A stretch of 64,000 bases of DNA, taken from Pseudacidovorax sp. Its GTDB lineage: Bacteria; Pseudomonadota; Gammaproteobacteria; Burkholderiales; Burkholderiaceae_C. Both the position numbers and the translations under genes were made by a program. Of this stretch, positions 59,000 to 64,000 are shown in pieces. Below the pieces are notes generated by a model, which worked only from the letters and a program-made list of their open reading frames with translations, ran no database searches and had not been told where the DNA came from. Numbering within the stretch: position 1 is the first letter of the stretch; each line of letters starts with the position of its first letter. Location of the stretch: the NCBI RefSeq assembly GCF_017991995.1, contig NZ_JAGOPN010000002.1, positions 248,001 through 312,000 on the forward strand. Reading direction: 5' to 3'.

Positions 59000-59977
59000 T
59001 CAGCGCGCGAGGATGCGTTTGTCGTTGCGCACCACGGTCTGCCAGCGTTCCACGTCCCGGGCGATGAAGCCCTGGAACTCGGCGGCGCTGCCCGGCCGCA
59101 GCACGATGCCGCTGCGCGTGGTCAACGCATCCACCACCGAGGGCATGGCCAGGACTTCGTTCACCGACTTGTTCAGCTTGGCGACGATGTCCTCGGGCAG
59201 GCCGGACGGCCCCATCAGGCCGTAGTACACGTTCATGTCGTAGCTCGGGTAGCCCAGCTCGGCGAAGGTGGGCACATCGGGTGCCTGCGGCGAGCGGGCG
59301 CTGCCGCTGACGGCCAGCGACTTGACCTTGTCCGAGCTGACGTCGCCCAGCAGCGGATTGATGAGCACGTCGATCTCGCCCGCCATGAGCGCCGTCAGCG
59401 CGTCCGAGCCGCCCTTGTAGGGGATGTGGGTCATCCGGATGCCGGCGACCTGATCGAACAGTTCGGCGGCCATGTGCGGCGTGCCGCCGACGCCGGACGA
59501 GCCGAAGTTGAGCTTGCCCGGATGCGCCTTGGCCTCGCGCACGAGGGCCGGCAGCGAGTCGATGCCCTTGCCGGCGCTGACCTTCAGGATCACCGGCCCG
59601 GCGCCGATGTAGGCGATGCCCCGCAGGTCCTTCTTGACGTCGAACTTGAGGTCGTCGTAGATCGCCGGGCCGATGGCGATGCTGTTGGCCACCACCAGCA
59701 GGCGGTAGCCGTCCGGCGCGGCCTGCGCCACCTGCTGGGCGGCCACGTTGCCGCCCGCGCCTGCGCGGTTCTCGACCACCACGGCCTGCCCGAGCTTCTC
59801 GCCCAGCCGCTGGGCGACGGCGCGGGCCACCATGTCGATGCTGCTGCCGGCGGAGAAGCCGACGACCAGCGTGATGGGCCGGCTGGGATAGGCGGTGTCG
59901 GCCCGGCTGCTGCCGATGCCTGCCCCCGCGAGCGCGGCGGCGAGCAATGCAGCTTGGAAATGTCTTCTGGAAGGCAT
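59000..59977 (-). CDS. Bug-family (TctC) solute-binding protein
   Basis: Periplasmic binding protein of the tripartite tricarboxylate transporter type, a family greatly expanded in Burkholderiales. It has 325 residues with a signal peptide (AALLAAALAGAGIGSSRA). The hallmark stretches are YPSRPITLVVGFSAGSSIDMVARAVA, VVVENRAGAGGNVAAQQVA, PDGYRLLV, and IPYKGGSDALTALMAGEIDV. No TctA/TctB membrane genes are nearby. It follows hyuB on the same strand and may bind the substrate of that pathway; the ligand is unknown. Confidence 0.93.
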   Translation of the reverse strand: MPSRRHFQAALLAAALAGAGIGSSRADTAYPSRPITLVVGFSAGSSIDMVARAVAQRLGEKLGQAVVVENRAGAGGNVAAQQVAQAAPDGYRLLVVANSIAIGPAIYDDLKFDVKKDLRGIAYIGAGPVILKVSAGKGIDSLPALVREAKAHPGKLNFGSSGVGGTPHMAAELFDQVAGIRMTHIPYKGGSDALTALMAGEIDVLINPLLGDVSSDKVKSLAVSGSARSPQAPDVPTFAELGYPSYDMNVYYGLMGPSGLPEDIVAKLNKSVNEVLAMPSVVDALTTRSGIVLRPGSAAEFQGFIARDVERWQTVVRNDKRILAR

Positions 59978-60063
59978 GACGTTGAGTCCTATGGGATGGC
60001 GGAATGCGTGAACTTGTGGATGCAAGCGGGGTGCCCGGCGCGGCCGCCCGGGCCGCTGCCTGC

Positions 60064-61686
60064 CTACAGATAGCCCAGGCGCCGGTCGCTCTCGACGGCC
60101 TCCGGCACTCTTTCGGCCGCAGGCCCGTAACCGCCGCCGCCGGGCGTGCGCAAGGTGATCTCGTCGCCAGGCTGGAGCACCTGGGGGACGCGCGAATCGA
60201 CGGGTTGTCCGTTGATCAGCACCGCCCCCAGTTGTCCGCTTGCGCCGCCATGCAGGCCCGGCGCGGGCACGTGGATGCGTTCGGTGAGGAACACCGCGGT
60301 CAGGGGCGTCGGGTTCTGGTTGACGAAGCTGATCTCCTCGCCCAGGCCGCCCCGGTGCTGCCCGGCGCCGCCCGAGCCGGCCACGAAGGTCTTGCGCCTG
60401 AAGTGCAGCGGCGAGTCCCGCTCGGCCACCTCGATCGGCGTGGGCGAGATGTTGCTGGGCCAGGACATGACGGATGCGCCGTCCTTGCCCTGCGTGCCGC
60501 CCATGCCGCCGTTGAAGAAGAGCACGGTGGCGAACGGCTTGCCATTGGCGCGGCGCCCGCTCAGGTTGGTGATCCACACCGGCGAGCCCACGCCCGCCAT
60601 GACCCGCCCGGGCAGGATGTCCGCCAGCGCCCCGAAGACCAGCATGGGCACATAGTGGCCGGTGCACGAGCGGCCGCCGACGGGCGCCGGCGACACCGGG
60701 TTGAGCAACGACCGCTGCGGTGCCAGCGTGGTGATGGGCAGCAGCAGTCCGTGGTTGTTCGGCAGGTCCGGCACGAGCATGCACTTGATGGCATAGGCCG
60801 TCATCGCATGGGTGTAGGGCAGCACGCAGTTGACCGCCCGGGGCTGCTCGCCGGAGGTGCCGGCGTAGTCGCAGACGATCTCGCCATCGCCCACCACGAC
60901 CTTGACCTGGAACTCGAAGCGCTGGTCGAAGCCATCCGTCTCCATGCGGTAGGCGTATTCGCCGGCCGGCAGCTGGCGGATGGCCTGGCGCATCGCCTGC
61001 TCGCTGCGCTCGAAGAGCGCGGCGGCCAGGCTGTCCACTTCGGCCAGCCCATATTCGCCCAGCAGATCGCCCACACGCTGGGCAATCAGCTCCGTCGCCC
61101 CGGCATGGCACCAGATGTCGCCCACGGTCTGCTCCGGCGTGCGCACATTGCTGCGCAGCAGGCCCAGCAGCGTGGCGTCGGGCTCGCCCTGGCGCAGGAA
61201 GTGCATCGGTGGAATGTGGAAGCCTTCCTCGAACAGCTCGCGCGCGTCCACCGAGCGGATCTTCCCGCCGATGTCGGGCACATGTCCCGCCGTGGCCGCG
61301 AAGCCGATCAGGCGCTGCGCATGGAACAGCGGCTTGACCAGGCACACGTCGTTGAGGTGGCCCGTCCCGATCCAGGGGTTGTTGGTGATGTAGATGTCGT
61401 CCGGGCGCATGTTGGCGGCGCCTATCGCTTCCAGCATCGCCCGGACCGTGTTGCCCAGCGTGCCGATGAAGGAGGGAATGGCGCCGGCGTTCTCCGCGAT
61501 CGTGCGACCCTGCGAGTCGGTCATGACGACGGCGAAGTCGTTGGCCTCCGACGAGAGGGTTGAGAACGAGGTGCGCACGATGAGCTTGGCCGCCTCGCTG
61601 ACCGCCGAGCGCAGCCGGGTCCAGAAGATCTCCAGGAAGATGGGGTCCACGTCCTGCGCGGCCGAAGAGGGAGTCTGCGTCGTCAT
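60064..61686 (-). CDS. hyuB: Hydantoinase B/oxoprolinase family protein
   Basis: Subunit B of an ATP-dependent hydantoinase/5-oxoprolinase-type enzyme. The 540-residue protein opens FLEIFWTRLRSAVSEAAKLIVRTSFSTLSSEANDFAV, includes DIYITNNPWIGTGHLND and ATAGHVPDIGG (metal/ring-opening region), and ends with EITLRTPGGGGYG. Its ATG overlaps the hyuA stop (ATGA). Together the pair may open a cyclic amide such as N-methylhydantoin, 5-oxoproline or an acetophenone-carboxylase-like substrate; the sequence alone does not decide. Confidence 0.93.
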   Translation of the reverse strand: MTTQTPSSAAQDVDPIFLEIFWTRLRSAVSEAAKLIVRTSFSTLSSEANDFAVVMTDSQGRTIAENAGAIPSFIGTLGNTVRAMLEAIGAANMRPDDIYITNNPWIGTGHLNDVCLVKPLFHAQRLIGFAATAGHVPDIGGKIRSVDARELFEEGFHIPPMHFLRQGEPDATLLGLLRSNVRTPEQTVGDIWCHAGATELIAQRVGDLLGEYGLAEVDSLAAALFERSEQAMRQAIRQLPAGEYAYRMETDGFDQRFEFQVKVVVGDGEIVCDYAGTSGEQPRAVNCVLPYTHAMTAYAIKCMLVPDLPNNHGLLLPITTLAPQRSLLNPVSPAPVGGRSCTGHYVPMLVFGALADILPGRVMAGVGSPVWITNLSGRRANGKPFATVLFFNGGMGGTQGKDGASVMSWPSNISPTPIEVAERDSPLHFRRKTFVAGSGGAGQHRGGLGEEISFVNQNPTPLTAVFLTERIHVPAPGLHGGASGQLGAVLINGQPVDSRVPQVLQPGDEITLRTPGGGGYGPAAERVPEAVESDRRLGYL

Positions 61687-63791
61687 GCCTGGCGCTCCTG
61701 AATGTCGATCACGAGATTGGCGTTGGGGCTCACGCTGAGGGTGCCCAGGGGCCCGACCACCGTGGTGGTGCCGGCCTCTTCCACCAGCACCGGCCCGGCG
61801 ATGCGCTGGCCCGGGCGCAGGTCTTCCCGGGCGTACACCGGCGTGTCCACGAAGCCCTGGCGCTCCTGGAAATAGACGGGCCGGGTGGCCTTGGGCCGTG
61901 CGGGCTCGCCGGGCGGCAGCGGCCTGGGCTCGAAGCGCTGCCGTGGCGGCGCGCTGCCGGCCACGCGCAGGTTGACCAGTTCCACCGGCACGTCCGGCGG
62001 CACGCGCCCGAACTTCTGCCGGTACTCGGCCCGGAAGGCCTGATCCAGATCGTCGCGCCAGCGCTGCTCGCCCTGCGCGTCGTCGAAGGCGTAGGGGCCA
62101 TCGGGCAGCGCAACGGTCAGATTGAAGCCCTGGCCGACGAAGCGCCCATCGGCCCGGCGCTGCAGATGCTGCGGGCCGAAACCCACCTCCAGCGCAGCCA
62201 GGGGCTGCGCGACCTCGGTCTCCAGTTCGGCGAAGGCCTGTTCCAGCTGCTGCAGGTCGTCGCTGACGGGCTTGAAGCTCACCGTGCGGGAGCGGTCGGC
62301 CCTGGCTGCCGACACCAGCAGGCCGAATGCCGAGGCGACGCCGGCTTCCGGCGGGCAGATGATGGTCGAGATGCCGATCTTGCGGGCCACGTAGTAGGCG
62401 TGCAGCGGCCCGCCGCCGCCGGTGGCCACCAGGATGTACCGGCGCGGGTCCTGGCCCTTCTCCGCCACGTGGACGCGCGCGGCCGCCGCCATGTTCTCGG
62501 CCACGATGTTGTGCACACCCCAGGCGGCCGCCGTGGCCTCGTGGCCCAGCGCCTGCCCCAGCGCCGAGAAGGCCCCACGGGCCGGCGCGGCATCGATGGC
62601 GATCGATCCGCCGGCGAAGAAGTCGGCATTCAGGTAGCCCAGCAGCAGGTTGGCATCCGTCACCGTGGGTTCCAGGCCGCCGCGGCCGTAGCACACCGGT
62701 CCCGGCTCGGAGCCGGCGCTCCGGGGCCCCACCTTGAGCAGGCCCAGCGGATCGCGCTGCGCGATGCTGCCGCCGCCGGCCCCGATCTCGATCAGGTCCA
62801 CCGTGGTGATGTTGATCGGCATGCCGCTGCCCTCGGCGAAGCGCTTGCGCCGGGCCGCCTCGAAGCCGAAGGCGATCGACGGCGTACCCTCGTTGACCAG
62901 GCAGAGCTTGGCGGTCGTTCCACCCATGTCGAATGCCAGCAGGTTCGCCATCTGCTCGCGCAGGCTGTGGTACGTGGCCGAGATGGCCCCCGCCGCAGGC
63001 CCCGACTCGAGCAGGGCGATGGGGTGCTCGCGCGCATATTCGATGCGTGCCAGGCCGCCGTTGGACAGCATCATCAGGATGTCTTCGGGCAGACCGATGC
63101 GGCCCAGCTGCTGCGCGAGGACGTCCAGGTAGCGCCGGGCCATGGGCTTGATGTAGGCGCAGGCCAGCGTCGTGCTCATCCGCTCGTATTCGCGGATCAC
63201 CGGCGCCGTCGCGCTGGACAGCGTCAGCGTGAGCTGGGGAAAGGCCTGCGCGATGGCCTGCGCGAGCTGGCGCTCATGCCGATCCGAGCGATAGGCATGC
63301 AGCAGGCAGATGGCCAGCGACTCCACACCCGCGTCCACCAGGCGGCCCACCTCGGCCAGCGCCGGCGCGATGGCCAGGGCCTCGACCTCCTGCCCCTGCG
63401 CATCCATCCGCCCCGCCACCTCGGCCCGCAGATGGCGGGGTGCCAGCGGCGGCGCGCGGTCGATCTGCAGGTCGTACAGGTCGTACTTGCGCTCGTTGCC
63501 CATCTCGATGATGTCGCCGAAGCCGCGGGTCGCGAGCATGCCCGTGCAGGCACCGCGCCGCTCGATCAGCGCGTTGGTGAACAGCGTGGTGGCGTGCACG
63601 ACCTGCCGCACGTCCGCGGCGGCAATGCCGTTGCGCTGCAGCAGTTGGCCGATGCCCTCGGCCACCGCCAGTGTGGGGTCCGCGTAGGTCGTCAGGACCT
63701 TCAGGCTGCGCTGTTCCCCGCTCGCGTGGTTCAGTGCGACCAGGTCGGTGAAGGTGCCGCCGATGTCGATGCCAATGGCCCAATGAGGCAA
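61683..63791 (-). CDS. hyuA: Hydantoinase/oxoprolinase subunit A
   Basis: ATP-dependent subunit of 702 residues with an actin-like ATPase fold. The N-terminal phosphate loop is GIDIGGTFTDLV (about 7-18); further motifs are HATTLFTNALIERRG, LLAFDMGGTTAKLCLV and IEIGAGGGSIA. The start codon is TTG, supported by an AGGAG site 7 bp upstream; no ATG fits the conserved N-terminus. It is followed at once by hyuB. A PLP-enzyme gene ends 45 bp upstream of it, so the cluster may be one operon entering the window from the right. Confidence 0.93.
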   Translation of the reverse strand: MPHWAIGIDIGGTFTDLVALNHASGEQRSLKVLTTYADPTLAVAEGIGQLLQRNGIAAADVRQVVHATTLFTNALIERRGACTGMLATRGFGDIIEMGNERKYDLYDLQIDRAPPLAPRHLRAEVAGRMDAQGQEVEALAIAPALAEVGRLVDAGVESLAICLLHAYRSDRHERQLAQAIAQAFPQLTLTLSSATAPVIREYERMSTTLACAYIKPMARRYLDVLAQQLGRIGLPEDILMMLSNGGLARIEYAREHPIALLESGPAAGAISATYHSLREQMANLLAFDMGGTTAKLCLVNEGTPSIAFGFEAARRKRFAEGSGMPINITTVDLIEIGAGGGSIAQRDPLGLLKVGPRSAGSEPGPVCYGRGGLEPTVTDANLLLGYLNADFFAGGSIAIDAAPARGAFSALGQALGHEATAAAWGVHNIVAENMAAAARVHVAEKGQDPRRYILVATGGGGPLHAYYVARKIGISTIICPPEAGVASAFGLLVSAARADRSRTVSFKPVSDDLQQLEQAFAELETEVAQPLAALEVGFGPQHLQRRADGRFVGQGFNLTVALPDGPYAFDDAQGEQRWRDDLDQAFRAEYRQKFGRVPPDVPVELVNLRVAGSAPPRQRFEPRPLPPGEPARPKATRPVYFQERQGFVDTPVYAREDLRPGQRIAGPVLVEEAGTTTVVGPLGTLSVSPNANLVIDIQERQA

Positions 63792-63836
63792 AGCAGTACT
63801 CCTATGGATCTCGTGTGTGGCCGTGGCGGCCGGGGT

Positions 63837-64000
63837 TCAGGCAATCCCTGCGCGGGCATGCCGCTGCATGGCATCCAGGGCCTGGCACAGGTCGGCCCGC
63901 AGGTCCTCGCACGACTCCAGCCCCGCGTGGATGCGCACCAGGGGGCCGGTGCATGCGAAGGGCTTGGCGTCGCGCTGAGGAGGGTCCATGGGCAACACCA
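63837..64000 (-). CDS. C-terminal end of a Cys/Met-metabolism PLP-dependent (trans-sulfuration) enzyme
   Basis: Only the last 53 residues are in the window. The stretch GPLVRIHAGLESCEDLRADLCQALDAM matches the C-terminus shared by cystathionine gamma-synthase, gamma-lyase and beta-lyase, where the Arg binds the substrate carboxylate. The specific reaction cannot be told. It reads into hyuA on the same strand. Confidence 0.7.
   Translation of the reverse strand, partial: VLPMDPPQRDAKPFACTGPLVRIHAGLESCEDLRADLCQALDAMQRHARAGIA

Overview
The window is high-GC (about two thirds G+C) bacterial chromosome with tightly packed genes and frequent 1-4 bp start/stop overlaps. Gene content and order point to a betaproteobacterium of the order Burkholderiales, most likely family Comamonadaceae: hpf-ptsN-hprK, fur divergent from bamE, leuS-lptE-holA, Bug-type (TctC) binding proteins, and two ExbB/ExbD-like genes beside dapB. 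The genus cannot be fixed from the sequence alone.

Layout. Positions 1-7.4 kb carry housekeeping genes: a 5'-truncated UvrD-family helicase, hpf, ptsN, hprK, fur, bamE, dapB and an ExbB/ExbD pair. Positions 7.4-17 kb are a complete glycogen operon read on the minus strand in the order glgB-glgX-glgC-glgA-glgP. Positions 17.2-22.3 kb are leuS-lptE-holA-mtnN. Positions 22.2-25.4 kb are the wreck of a type I restriction-modification locus: fragments of HsdM, DinD and HsdR joined in one open frame, followed by a small YgjP-like metallopeptidase gene. Then come an outer-membrane barrel gene, a luciferase-like oxidoreductase and a TonB-dependent receptor (25.7-30.1 kb). A gene-free stretch of about 950 bp (30.1-31.05 kb) holds two inverted copies of a structured element of about 248 bp plus heptamer tandem repeats. 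Next are a second glgX, a NUDIX hydrolase, ssb, a ClC chloride channel and uvrA (31-39.8 kb).

Positions 39.9-55.9 kb are a defence island. It holds an orphan MNT nucleotidyltransferase antitoxin with only a stub of its HEPN toxin, a complete type I-F CRISPR-Cas operon (cas1, cas2-3, csy1-csy4), a leader with two IHF-site matches, and one very long array. The array has 97 intact 28-nt repeats plus one decayed terminal repeat. A VapBC toxin-antitoxin pair with its own operator repeats follows. The array also produces long spurious open frames on both strands with repeated peptides; these are not genes. The last 8 kb (56-64 kb, all minus strand) hold tauABC-like sulfonate import genes, a Bug-family solute-binding protein, hyuB/hyuA-type hydantoinase/oxoprolinase subunits, and the C-terminal end of a PLP-dependent trans-sulfuration enzyme.

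The most unusual items are the HsdM-DinD-HsdR chimera, the paired structured elements whose stems differ by compensating changes, the long I-F array (including a 39-nt spacer with an internal hexamer repeat), and the decayed HEPN-MNT pair. All calls were made by reading the sequence; no database search was possible.
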